A model generated the notes under the pieces. The model did no database searches and was not told where the DNA came from. It saw only the letters and a list, made by a program, of their open reading frames with translations. 64,000 bases of DNA from Scleromatobacter sp038243995 (GTDB lineage: Bacteria; Pseudomonadota; Gammaproteobacteria; Burkholderiales; Burkholderiaceae_C): contig JBBRTV010000031.1 in the NCBI GenBank assembly GCA_038243995.1, forward strand, positions 1 through 64,000. Reading direction: 5' to 3'. This document shows positions 16,880 to 25,526 of this stretch, in pieces. The translations under genes were made by a program, and so were the position numbers. Numbering within the stretch: position 1 is the first letter of the stretch; each line of letters opens with the position of its first letter.

Positions 16880-17873
16880 CGAGTTGCCGCCGCGGCCGCA
16901 CGGCCCATCGACGGGTGCGCTTGCCGCCGGGCCGGACTCCCCGATCAAGACCGCCGACATCCCGCCGGAAGGCCCGCCCACGGCCGGAGGCCTGCTGCGC
17001 GCCGCGCGCCAGGCGCAGGGGATCGACCTCGCTTCGCTCGCCGCGATGCTCAAGCTGCCGCTGCGCAAGCTGGAGGCGCTCGAGAACGGGCGCCACGACG
17101 AGCTGCAGGGGCCAACCTTCGAACGCGCGCTCGCCCAGGCTGCGTGCCGCGTCCTGAAGGTCGATCCCAAGCCCGTGCTGGCGCTGATGCCGCACTACGC
17201 AGGCAACACGCTGGAACACGTGACGGGCGGACTCAACACGCCGTTCCGCGAACGCCAGGGGCGCCTCGATCTCGGCGAAGCGTCGACACTGATGCGCCCG
17301 GTCATGGTCTTGGTGCTGCTCATCGTGCTCGCTGCGCTGGCACTTTTCTACGTGCCGGCGGGGCTGGTCGACCGCCTCCTGCATCCCGTGCTGGCGCGGC
17401 TGTCGGCCGACGCGCCCGCGGCGACGGACGCGCCCGCGCCGGCCGGAACGACGACCTCGTCCATCGTGCTGCCGTCGGTGGGTTCGGGCGGCGCTCCCGC
17501 GGACGCCGCCGCCTCGGCGCCGACGCCCGCGTCGGCCGCGGCCACCACGACCAACCCGGCGCCTGTCCCGACCCCGGATGCGGCGGCGGCGCCCGCCGGC
17601 GTCGACGAAGTGCTGGCGCATTCGGAAGCGCCGCCCGCGATTGCGCTGCAGGTCGTCGCGACGGCCGACTCCTGGGTGGAGGTGGTCGACGCGAAGGGGC
17701 ACTCGCTGCTCTCGCGCACCGTCGTCGCCGGAGAGTCCGTCGGGCTCGACGGCCTGATGCCGATGCGCATCAAGATCGGCAACGCGCGCGGCACGCGGTT
17801 GACGCTGCGGGGCGACAATGTCGACCTGACCCCGTGGACGCGCGACAACGTGGCCCGCGTCGAACTGAAGTGA
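16872..17873 (+). CDS. rodZ: RodZ-like cytoskeletal membrane protein (HTH plus DUF4115)
   Basis: Bitopic inner-membrane protein that links MreB filaments to the cell-wall elongation machinery. It has a cytoplasmic Xre-type helix-turn-helix (GLLRAARQAQGIDLASLA ... LRKLEALENGRHDELQG, residues about 39-80), a single membrane segment at about 142-161 (RPVMVLVLLIVLAALALFY), an Ala/Pro/Thr-rich periplasmic linker, and a C-terminal DUF4115 beta domain (ATADSWVEVVDAKGHSLLSR). The start overlaps the pilW stop (ATGAATGA context), indicating translational coupling. ispG starts 7 bp after its stop. Confidence 0.9.
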   Translation: MNDELPPRPHGPSTGALAAGPDSPIKTADIPPEGPPTAGGLLRAARQAQGIDLASLAAMLKLPLRKLEALENGRHDELQGPTFERALAQAACRVLKVDPKPVLALMPHYAGNTLEHVTGGLNTPFRERQGRLDLGEASTLMRPVMVLVLLIVLAALALFYVPAGLVDRLLHPVLARLSADAPAATDAPAPAGTTTSSIVLPSVGSGGAPADAAASAPTPASAAATTTNPAPVPTPDAAAAPAGVDEVLAHSEAPPAIALQVVATADSWVEVVDAKGHSLLSRTVVAGESVGLDGLMPMRIKIGNARGTRLTLRGDNVDLTPWTRDNVARVELK

Positions 17874-17880
17874 TCCGAAC

Positions 17881-19176
17881 ATGACCGACCTGACCTCCAC
17901 CGATCCGCGTCCCGACGACGAGCCCATCCCCGAGTCCGCGCCGGCCGTGCGGCGTACGCGCCAGGCGCGCGTCGCCTGGGGCAGCAATGTCGTCACGGTG
18001 GGCGGCGATGCGCCCGTGCGCGTGCAGTCGATGACCAATACCGACACGGTGCAGGTCATCGAGACGGCGATCCAGGTCAAGGAGCTCGCGCTCGCGGGCT
18101 CGGAGATGGTGCGCATCACCGTCAACACGCCCGAGGCCGCGGCCGCGGTGCCGCACATCCGCGACCAGCTCGACCGCATGGGCGTCTCCGTGCCCCTGGT
18201 GGGCGACTTCCACTACAACGGCCACCGCCTCCTGACCGAGCACCCGGCGTGCGCGCAGGCGCTGTCGAAGTACCGCATCAACCCCGGCAACGTCGGGCGC
18301 GGCGAGAAGGGCGATCGCCAGTTCGCCCAGATGGTCGAGGCGGCGTGCCGCTACGACAAGGCGATCCGCATCGGCGTCAACTGGGGCAGCCTCGACCAGG
18401 AACTGCTCAAGAAGCTGATGGACGACAACGCCCGGCGCGCCCAGCCCTGGGACGTGAAGCAGGTGATGTACGAATCGCTCGTGCGCTCCGCGATCGAGTC
18501 GGCGCAGGCGGCGCGCGACGTCGGTCTCGACCCGAACCAGATCCTGCTCAGCTGCAAGATGAGCGCCGTCCAGGACCTGGTCGCGGTCTATCGCGCGCTC
18601 GCCAGGCGCTGCGACTACGCACTGCACCTCGGCCTGACCGAGGCCGGCATGGGCGCGAAGGGCACCGTCGCTTCGGCCGTCGCGCTCGCCGTGCTGCTGC
18701 AGGAGGGCATCGGCGACACGATCCGCGTGTCGCTCACGCCCCAGCCGGGCGAGGCGCGCACGCAGGAGGTCGTCGTGGCGCTCGAGATCCTGCAGTCGCT
18801 CGGGCTGCGCAAGTTCAACCCGAGCGTCACCGCGTGCCCCGGCTGCGGCCGCACGACCAGCACCGTGTTCCAGGACCTGACCAAGCAGATCGACGACTTC
18901 CTGCGGGCGCAGATGCCGGTCTGGCGCGACCGCTTCCCGGGCGTCGAGAGCATGAAGGTCGCGGTGATGGGCTGCATCGTCAACGGGCCCGGCGAGAGCA
19001 AGCATGCCGACATCGGGATCAGCCTGCCCGGCACCGGCGAAGCGCCGTCCGCACCGGTCTACATCGACGGCGAGCGCGTGCTGACCCTGCGCGGCGACAA
19101 CATCGCGCGCGAGTTCCAGGAAATCGTCGAGCAGTACATCGAACGCCGCTACGGCGCGGTGACCACGGCGCATTGA
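17881..19176 (+). CDS. ispG: 4-hydroxy-3-methylbut-2-en-1-yl diphosphate synthase IspG
   Basis: Iron-sulfur enzyme of the non-mevalonate (MEP) isoprenoid pathway, converting methylerythritol cyclodiphosphate to HMBPP. The TIM-barrel N-terminal part starts VQSMTNTDT and has NPGNVGRGEKGDRQF. The 4Fe-4S cluster ligands are in TACPGCGRT and MGCIVNGPGE, the latter supplying the third Cys and the conserved Glu. 431 residues is the long-type proteobacterial form. It begins 7 bp after rodZ and is followed by hisS, an operon order conserved across beta- and gammaproteobacteria. Confidence 0.97.
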   Translation: MTDLTSTDPRPDDEPIPESAPAVRRTRQARVAWGSNVVTVGGDAPVRVQSMTNTDTVQVIETAIQVKELALAGSEMVRITVNTPEAAAAVPHIRDQLDRMGVSVPLVGDFHYNGHRLLTEHPACAQALSKYRINPGNVGRGEKGDRQFAQMVEAACRYDKAIRIGVNWGSLDQELLKKLMDDNARRAQPWDVKQVMYESLVRSAIESAQAARDVGLDPNQILLSCKMSAVQDLVAVYRALARRCDYALHLGLTEAGMGAKGTVASAVALAVLLQEGIGDTIRVSLTPQPGEARTQEVVVALEILQSLGLRKFNPSVTACPGCGRTTSTVFQDLTKQIDDFLRAQMPVWRDRFPGVESMKVAVMGCIVNGPGESKHADIGISLPGTGEAPSAPVYIDGERVLTLRGDNIAREFQEIVEQYIERRYGAVTTAH

Positions 19177-19260
19177 CGCCGCGTCCGACAGTTCGACCGT
19201 TCCACGTCTCTCCCCTCTACCAACGCGGCCGCGCCCCGGGCCGCCTGCTCTCCTGTTCCC

Positions 19261-20589
19261 ATGGCTGAAATCCTGCGTGCCGTCAAAGGCATGAACGACA
19301 TCTTTCCCGCGAGCGTCCCGCGCAAGGCCAGCGAATCGCTGCCGAACTCGAACATGTGGCAATGGTTCGAGGCCACCGTGCGGTCGGTGCTCCAGCGCTA
19401 CGGTTACCAGAACCTGATCACGCCTATCGTCGAGCCGACCGCGCTGTTCGTGCGCGGCCTGGGCGAGGTGACCGACATCGTCGAGAAGGAGATGTATTCC
19501 TTCGAAGACAGCATGAACGGCGACCGGCTTACCCTGCGGCCCGAAGCGACCGCCGGCATCGTGCGCGCGATGATCGAGCACAACGCGCTCTACAACGGCC
19601 CGCTGCGCCTGTGGACGATGGGGCCGATGTTCCGCCACGAGCGGCCGCAGAAGGGGCGCTACCGCCAGTTCCACCAGCTGGACGTGGAAGCGCTCGGCTT
19701 CGTCGGCCCCGACGTCGATGCGGAGCAGATCCTGCTCACGCGCACGTTGCTGCGCGAGCTCGGGCTCCAGGAAGGCGAGCACGTCCGCCTCGAGATCAAC
19801 AGCCTGGGCCAGCCCGCGGAGCGCAATGCCCACCGCGCCGCGCTGATCGCCTATTTCGAGGGCCACGCGAACCTGCTCGACGAAGACGCGCGCCGACGCC
19901 TGCACAGCAATCCGCTGCGTATCCTCGACAGCAAGAATCCGGCGATGCAGGAGATGATAGACGCGGCGCCGCGCCTGATGGATTTCCTGGGCGAGCAGAC
20001 GCTGGCGCACTTCGACGCCGTGCGCGCCGTGCTGGACGCCGTCGGGCTCGAATACCGCATCAACACGCGCCTCGTGCGCGGCATGGATTACTACAACCTC
20101 ACCGTGTTCGAGTGGATCACCGAGCGCCTGGGCGCGCAGGGCACGGTGTGCGGCGGTGGGCGCTACGACGGCCTGATCGAGCAGCTCGGCGGCAAGCCGG
20201 CGCCGGCCGTGGGCTGGGGCCTGGGCATCGAGCGCCTGCTGCTGTTGCTGGAAGCCGTCGGCATCGCGCCGCCTTCGGATGCGCCCGACGCCTACGCGAT
20301 CGTCAGCACCGATGCGGCGCGCGTGCCTGCGATGGCCGCCGCCGAGGCCTTGCGCGCAGCGGGCGTTTCCGTGCTCGTCCACGCGCAGGGCAAGGAGGGC
20401 GTGGCCGGCTTCAAGGCGCAGTTCAAGAAGGCCGACGCCAGCGGGGCGCGCTTCGCGCTGGTGTTCGGCGACGACGAGCTCGCGCGCGGAGTCGTCGGCG
20501 TCAAATCCTTGCGCGACGGTGCCGCGGCGCAGGTCGAGCGCCCCCTGGACGACGTCGCCGCCTGGGCCGGCGAGCTGCGCAAAGCATAA
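19261..20589 (+). CDS. hisS: histidyl-tRNA synthetase
   Basis: Class II aminoacyl-tRNA synthetase charging tRNA-His. Motif 1-2 regions are visible as KGMNDIFP, LRPEATAGIVRAM and FRHERPQKGRYRQFHQ. The HisRS-specific loops are LVRGMDYYNLTVFEW and CGGGRYDGL, and the C-terminal anticodon-binding domain follows (AIVSTDAARVPAM ... ). 442 residues is typical. The paralogue hisZ lies further downstream and lacks this C-terminal domain. yfgM follows after 87 bp. Confidence 0.97.
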   Translation: MAEILRAVKGMNDIFPASVPRKASESLPNSNMWQWFEATVRSVLQRYGYQNLITPIVEPTALFVRGLGEVTDIVEKEMYSFEDSMNGDRLTLRPEATAGIVRAMIEHNALYNGPLRLWTMGPMFRHERPQKGRYRQFHQLDVEALGFVGPDVDAEQILLTRTLLRELGLQEGEHVRLEINSLGQPAERNAHRAALIAYFEGHANLLDEDARRRLHSNPLRILDSKNPAMQEMIDAAPRLMDFLGEQTLAHFDAVRAVLDAVGLEYRINTRLVRGMDYYNLTVFEWITERLGAQGTVCGGGRYDGLIEQLGGKPAPAVGWGLGIERLLLLLEAVGIAPPSDAPDAYAIVSTDAARVPAMAAAEALRAAGVSVLVHAQGKEGVAGFKAQFKKADASGARFALVFGDDELARGVVGVKSLRDGAAAQVERPLDDVAAWAGELRKA

Positions 20590-20676
20590 TCGGCGATTCG
20601 TCCGCCTTCGGCGGATCCCCCGCTTCCTTTCGCCCGCCGATCTTGCGCGGGCTCACTACGATCTACCGATCCACCG

Positions 20677-21360
20677 ATGGCACAACAACTCGATCTCCAG
20701 GAACAAGAACAGGTCGACGCCCTCAAGGCGTTCTGGGCGCAGTACGGCAACCTGATCCTGTGGACGCTCACGATCGTCCTCGCGGCGTTCGCGGCCTACA
20801 ACATCTGGCTCGCGCGCGAGCGCAGCCACGCGACGCAGGCCAGCTCGATGTTCGGCAGCGTCGAGAGCGCCGCCGACGCACACGATCCCGCGCGTGCAGC
20901 CACCGTCTTCTCCGACATGAAGTCCCAGCTGCCGCGCACCACCTACACGCAGCAGGCCGGCCTGCTGGCGGCCAAGGTGCAGGCGGACAAGGGCCTGACC
21001 GCCGACGCGATCGCCAGCCTGCAATGGGTGGCCGACAACGGCAATCCGGAGAACTCTGCCGTTGCGCACCTGCGCCTGGCGGGCCTGCTCGCCGACACGA
21101 AGAAGTATCCGGAAGCGCTCAAGCAACTCGACCTCGTGACGCTGCCGTCATTCGTCGCGCTGGTCGCCGACCGCCGCGGCGACATCCTGCTCGCCCAGGG
21201 CCAGAAGGACGCCGCCACGACCGCGTACAAGGCCGCCTGGCAGGCACTGCCAGGCACCCGGCAATACCGTTTCGTCGTCGAAGCCAAGCTCACCGCCCTC
21301 GGTGCGGCGCCGGCGGCCTCCGCGGCCGCTTCCGGCGCGGCGTCGGGAGTCGCGCAGTGA
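20677..21360 (+). CDS. yfgM: YfgM-like tetratricopeptide inner-membrane protein (SecYEG-associated)
   Basis: Bitopic inner-membrane protein; the E. coli homologue works with PpiD at the SecYEG translocon as a periplasmic chaperone. A short cytoplasmic segment (LQEQEQVDALKAFWAQY) precedes one membrane helix (ILWTLTIVLAAFAAYNIWLA). The periplasmic part has TPR-type helices (QQAGLLAAKVQADKGLTAD, HLRLAGLLADTKKYPEALK). 227 residues fits. It is followed by bamB with a GTGA stop/start overlap, consistent with an envelope-biogenesis operon. Confidence 0.88.
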   Translation: MAQQLDLQEQEQVDALKAFWAQYGNLILWTLTIVLAAFAAYNIWLARERSHATQASSMFGSVESAADAHDPARAATVFSDMKSQLPRTTYTQQAGLLAAKVQADKGLTADAIASLQWVADNGNPENSAVAHLRLAGLLADTKKYPEALKQLDLVTLPSFVALVADRRGDILLAQGQKDAATTAYKAAWQALPGTRQYRFVVEAKLTALGAAPAASAAASGAASGVAQ

Positions 21361-22499
21361 GCGGGCGGACGATGGGCCGCGGACCAGCCCTGCGCGCGCT
21401 CGCGACCGGCGCCGTCGCGCTCGCGATCGGCGTGCTCGCCGGCTGCGCGGGCGATGCGCCCAAGCCCACGCCGCTCGAGCCGGCAGAGGTGAAGATCGCG
21501 GGCCACCAGATCTGGAAGCTGAGCCTGTCGGGCTTCGGCCCGCAGGGCATCGCGGTCGCGGGCAAGAATTTCGTCGTCGGCGCCCGCAACGGCGTCATCT
21601 TGTCGGTCGATGCCGACACCGGCGTCGAACAGTGGCGGGTGGATGCCGGCGACAAGCTCGCGACGGGCGTCGGCAGCGACGGTCGCTTCACCAGCGTCGT
21701 CACCCGCGATGGCGATCTCGTCGTCTTCGAGCAGGGCAAGCTGCTCTGGCGCCAGCGCCTGGGCTCGGCCGTCGTCACCGCACCGTTCGTCGCCGGGGAG
21801 CGCGTGTTCGTGCTCGGCGTCGATCGCTCCGTGCAGGCGTTCGATGCGCTCGACGGCAAGAAGATCTGGGTCTACACCCGCGCGGGAGATGCGCTCACGC
21901 TGTCTCAGGCCGGCGTGCTCACGTCCTGGAAAGACACGCTGCTGGCCGGGCAGGGCGCGCGACTGACCGCGCTCGATCCCTTGCGCGGAACGGTGCGCTG
22001 GGAGGTGCCGGTCGCCGCTCCGCGCGGCACCAACGAGGTCGAGCGCCTGGCCGACCTGGTCGGCCCGGCCACGCGCGTGGGCGATGTGTACTGCCTGCGT
22101 GCGTTCCAGAACGGCTTCGGCTGCGTCGATGCGCAACGCGCCACGGCGCTGTGGTCGATCAACGGCGGCGGTGCGCAGCCGGTGGGCGCGGACGAAGACT
22201 ACGTGTTCTCCGCCGACGGCAGCGATCGCCTGTCCGCACGGCGTCGCTCGAACGGCGAATCGGTCTGGCTGAGCGACAAGTTCCAGAATCGACATCTCAG
22301 CGGGCTGCTCTCGATCGGCAAGGTCGTCGTCTTCGGCGATCTCGAAGGATGGGTGCATTTCCTCGCCCGCGAAACCGGCGCGCCGCTGCTGCGGCTGCCC
22401 ACCGACGGTTCGCAGATCGTCGGTGCGCCCGTGCGCCTGGGCAACACGCTCGCCGTGACGACGGAGAACGGTGGCGTCTACGCCTTCCGACCCGAATGA
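21357..22499 (+). CDS. bamB: outer membrane protein assembly factor BamB
   Basis: Beta-propeller lipoprotein of the BAM complex. A signal peptide with lipobox (VLAGC) is followed by PQQ-like repeats typical of BamB (VDADTGVEQWRVDAG, ALDGKKIWVYTRAGDAL, LDPLRGTVRWEVPV). The start is ambiguous: GTG at 21357 overlaps the yfgM stop as GTGA, which favours coupling, while an in-frame ATG at 21372 gives a protein five residues shorter with an equally good signal peptide. The length of 375-380 is normal. The gene slightly precedes der. Confidence 0.93.
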   Translation: MSGRTMGRGPALRALATGAVALAIGVLAGCAGDAPKPTPLEPAEVKIAGHQIWKLSLSGFGPQGIAVAGKNFVVGARNGVILSVDADTGVEQWRVDAGDKLATGVGSDGRFTSVVTRDGDLVVFEQGKLLWRQRLGSAVVTAPFVAGERVFVLGVDRSVQAFDALDGKKIWVYTRAGDALTLSQAGVLTSWKDTLLAGQGARLTALDPLRGTVRWEVPVAAPRGTNEVERLADLVGPATRVGDVYCLRAFQNGFGCVDAQRATALWSINGGGAQPVGADEDYVFSADGSDRLSARRRSNGESVWLSDKFQNRHLSGLLSIGKVVVFGDLEGWVHFLARETGAPLLRLPTDGSQIVGAPVRLGNTLAVTTENGGVYAFRPE

Positions 22500-22533
22500 A
22501 GTCCACCCACCGCCACGCCAGGAGTCCGTTCGC

Positions 22534-23877
22534 TTGAAACCCGTCATTGCACTCGTCGGCCGACCCAATGTCGGCAAGTCGACGCTGTTCAATCGGCTGA
22601 CGAAGAGTCGCGACGCGATCGTCGCCGACTTCGCGGGCCTGACGCGCGATCGCCACTATGGCGACGGGCGCCACAATGGCATCGAATTCATCGTCGTCGA
22701 CACCGGCGGCTTCGAGCCCGATTCGACCACGGGCATCGTCAAGGAAATGGCGCGCCAGACGCGCCAGGCCGTCGCCGAGGCGGACACCGTCATCTTCGTC
22801 GTCGACGTCCGTGCGGGCCTGTCGGCGCAGGATCACGACATCGCCCGCTACCTGCGCACCGCGCAGAAGCACGTGCTGGTCGCGGTCAACAAGGCCGAGG
22901 GCATGTCCGACTCGCCGATGCTCAACGAATTCCACGAGCTCGGCATGGGCGAACTGCACCCGGTCTCGGCCGCGCACGGCCAGGGCATCCGCAGCCTGCT
23001 CGACGCCGCGCTCGAAGGGGTTCCCGCCGGCCCCGAGGAGGACGAGTTCGGCGCGTCGGCCGCGGATCGGCCGATCCGCCTGGCTGTGGCCGGGCGCCCC
23101 AACGTGGGCAAGTCGACGCTGATCAACACCTGGCTGGGCGAGGAGCGGCTGGTCGCGTTCGACATGCCGGGAACCACCCGCGACGCCATCATGGTGCCGT
23201 TCGAGCGCGACGGCCAGAAGTTCGAGCTGATCGATACCGCGGGCCTGCGCCGCAAGGGCCAGGTGTTCGAGGCGATCGAGAAGTTCTCGGTCATCAAGAC
23301 CCTGCAGGCGATCGCCGACGCGAACGTCGCGGTGCTGCTGCTCGACGCGACCCAGGGCGTCACCGACCAGGACGCGCACATCGCCGGCTACATCCTCGAT
23401 GCGGGTCGCGCGGTCGTCATCGCGATCAACAAATGGGACGCCGTCGACAGCTACCAGCGCGAGATGCTCGCGCGCTCGATCGACCAGCGACTCGCGTTCC
23501 TGAAGTTCGCGCCGGTGGTGCACATCTCCGCGCTGAAGCGGCAGGGCCTGGGCCCGCTGTGGAAGAACATCGCCGATGCGCATGCCTCGGCCAACCGCAA
23601 GATGACCACGCCGGTGCTGACGCGCCTGCTCATGGAAGCGGTGGAACACCAGCAGCCGCAACGCGCCGGGATGTATCGCCCCAAGCTGCGCTATGCGCAC
23701 CAGGGCGGCATGAATCCGCCGGTGATCGTCGTGCACGGCAACTCGCTGGAGCACGTCACCGACGCCTACAAGCGTTTCCTCGAAGGGCGTTTCCGCGACT
23801 ACTTCAAGCTCGTCGGAACCCCGCTGAAGATCGAGATGCGCTCGGGCCGCAACCCGTTCACCGACAAAGAAGATTAA
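22534..23877 (+). CDS. der: ribosome-assembly GTPase Der (EngA)
   Basis: Essential double GTPase for 50S ribosomal subunit maturation. Two tandem G domains are visible, each with GRPNVGKST (residues about 8-16 and about 186-194), followed by DTGGF/DTAGL switch motifs and NKAE/NKWD base-recognition motifs. A C-terminal KH-like domain follows. The start is a TTG at 22534, preceded by AGGAG at 9 nt and giving the family N-terminus MKPVIALVGRPN; an in-frame GTG at 22471 overlaps bamB and adds residues not seen in the family. Length 447. Confidence 0.95.
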   Translation: MKPVIALVGRPNVGKSTLFNRLTKSRDAIVADFAGLTRDRHYGDGRHNGIEFIVVDTGGFEPDSTTGIVKEMARQTRQAVAEADTVIFVVDVRAGLSAQDHDIARYLRTAQKHVLVAVNKAEGMSDSPMLNEFHELGMGELHPVSAAHGQGIRSLLDAALEGVPAGPEEDEFGASAADRPIRLAVAGRPNVGKSTLINTWLGEERLVAFDMPGTTRDAIMVPFERDGQKFELIDTAGLRRKGQVFEAIEKFSVIKTLQAIADANVAVLLLDATQGVTDQDAHIAGYILDAGRAVVIAINKWDAVDSYQREMLARSIDQRLAFLKFAPVVHISALKRQGLGPLWKNIADAHASANRKMTTPVLTRLLMEAVEHQQPQRAGMYRPKLRYAHQGGMNPPVIVVHGNSLEHVTDAYKRFLEGRFRDYFKLVGTPLKIEMRSGRNPFTDKED

Positions 23878-23962
23878 AGTTAACCCGTACGCCCCCGAGT
23901 GAGGCCGTGCGTGTGATAACGTGAACTCCCTTCCAACACATACTTTCAACACGGAGCATATC

Positions 23963-24199
23963 GTGAGCAATAAAGGGCAACTCCTACAAGACCCCTTCCT
24001 GAACCTGCTGCGCAAGGAGCATGTTCCTGTCTCGATCTACCTGGTCAACGGCATCAAGCTGCAAGGCCACATAGAATCGTTTGATCAGTATGTCGTCTTG
24101 CTGCGCAACACCGTGACCCAGATGGTCTACAAGCACGCCATTTCCACGGTCGTGCCGGGTCGCGCAGTCAATTTCCATCCGGGCGAAGCGGTCGAATGA
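23963..24199 (+). CDS. hfq: RNA chaperone Hfq
   Basis: Sm-like hexameric RNA chaperone for small-RNA regulation. It is 78 residues long, with Sm1 (VSIYLVNGIKLQGHIESFD) and Sm2 (YKHAISTVVP) motifs and the QLLQDPFLN distal-rim segment. The start is a GTG at 23963 behind CGGAG, giving MSNKGQLL; an in-frame ATG at 23921 would add 14 unconserved residues. It lies between der and hflX, the standard order. The 85-bp leader is AT-richer than its surroundings and probably contains a promoter. Confidence 0.97.
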   Translation: MSNKGQLLQDPFLNLLRKEHVPVSIYLVNGIKLQGHIESFDQYVVLLRNTVTQMVYKHAISTVVPGRAVNFHPGEAVE

Positions 24200-24254
24200 C
24201 GGTTGGCGCCAGCCGCTTCTCGTCCTCGGCCGGTGCATCTGCATCGGCAACCCG

Positions 24255-25526
24255 TTGACCACTGACACCTCCCAAGACGAACGCGGGCCGCAGCAAGGCG
24301 GCTCGACGTTCGGTGCGCCGCCCCGCGCGGTGCTGGTGGGCGTCGACTTCGGCCGGGGCGCCTCGTTCGACCCGACGCTGGACGAACTCGCGTTGCTCGC
24401 GGAGTCGGCCGGAGACATTCCGGTCGCGCGCGTCGTCGCGCGCCGCAAGGCCCCGGATCCGGCCTTGTTCGTCGGCAGCGGCAAGGCCGACGAGATCAAG
24501 GAACTCGTGCTCGCCCACGGCGCGCAGGGCGTCCTGTTCGACCAGGCGCTCTCGCCCGCGCAGCAGCGCAACCTCGAGAAGCACCTCGGGGTCGCCGTCG
24601 CCGATCGCACGGCGCTGATCCTCGAGATCTTTGCCGCGCGTGCCAAGAGCCACGAAGGCAAGCTGCAGGTCGAGCTCGCGCGCCTGCAGTACTTGTCGAC
24701 GCGGCTCGTACGCCGCTGGAGCCACCTCGAACGCCAGCAAGGTGGCACGGGCGTGCGCGGCGGCCCGGGCGAATCGCAGATCGAGCTCGATCGACGGATG
24801 ATCGGAGACCGCATCAAGGCGGTCAAGGAACGCCTCGTCAAGGTGAAGAAGCAGCGCCAGACGCAGCGCAAGTCGCGCGAGCGCAGCGGCACGTTCCGCG
24901 TCTCGCTCGTCGGCTATACCAATGCCGGCAAGTCGACGCTGTTCAACGCGCTCGTGAAGGCGAACGCCTACGCGGCGAACCAGTTGTTCGCCACGCTCGA
25001 CACCACCACGCGTTCGATGTATCTCGGGTCGGTGGGGCAATCCGTCTCGCTGTCCGACACCGTCGGGTTCATCCGCGACCTGCCGCACAAGCTCGTCGAA
25101 GCTTTCCGTGCCACGCTCCAGGAAGCCGCGGAAGCCGACCTGCTGCTGCACGTCATCGACGCGGCCAGCCCGGTGCTGCAGGAGCAGCGCGACGAGGTCG
25201 AGCGCGTCCTCGCCGAGATCGGCGCGTCGGACGTGCGCCAGATCCTCGTGTACAACAAGCTCGACCGTCTCGACGTCGCGCAGCGCCCCGGGGCGCTGGT
25301 CGACGCGATCGAGGGCGAGATGGGCATCCGTACGCCGCGCGTCTTCGTCAGCGCGCTCACGGGCGAGGGCCTCGACGCGCTGCGCAGCGCGATTGCCGAC
25401 GCGCTGATCGCGAGCCAGAACGCACCTGCCGAAGACGTCGATCGCGACGCCCGCTTCGAAAGACCCGACAATGACGACGAAGACGACTCGAACCAAGCGT
25501 CTTCGTCCCCATCTTCATCTGCATGA
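24255..25526 (+). CDS. hflX: ribosome-associated GTPase HflX
   Basis: Translation-stress GTPase that splits stalled ribosomes. The N-terminal HflX domain (ARRKAPDPALFVGSGKADEI) and a helical linker rich in Lys/Arg (KVKKQRQTQRKSRERSG) precede the G domain with GYTNAGKST, DTVGFIRDLPHKL and YNKLDRLD. The start is a TTG at 24255 (reads MTTDTSQDE). The stop overlaps the hflK start by four bases (ATGA). 423 residues is within family range. It is part of the hfq-hflX-hflK-hflC set. Confidence 0.95.
   Translation: MTTDTSQDERGPQQGGSTFGAPPRAVLVGVDFGRGASFDPTLDELALLAESAGDIPVARVVARRKAPDPALFVGSGKADEIKELVLAHGAQGVLFDQALSPAQQRNLEKHLGVAVADRTALILEIFAARAKSHEGKLQVELARLQYLSTRLVRRWSHLERQQGGTGVRGGPGESQIELDRRMIGDRIKAVKERLVKVKKQRQTQRKSRERSGTFRVSLVGYTNAGKSTLFNALVKANAYAANQLFATLDTTTRSMYLGSVGQSVSLSDTVGFIRDLPHKLVEAFRATLQEAAEADLLLHVIDAASPVLQEQRDEVERVLAEIGASDVRQILVYNKLDRLDVAQRPGALVDAIEGEMGIRTPRVFVSALTGEGLDALRSAIADALIASQNAPAEDVDRDARFERPDNDDEDDSNQASSSPSSSA

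Noticed and set aside
17770..20382. 870-residue minus-strand frame opposite ispG and hisS
   Set aside because: Antisense to two unmistakable essential genes and made of His/Arg/Asp-rich noise.
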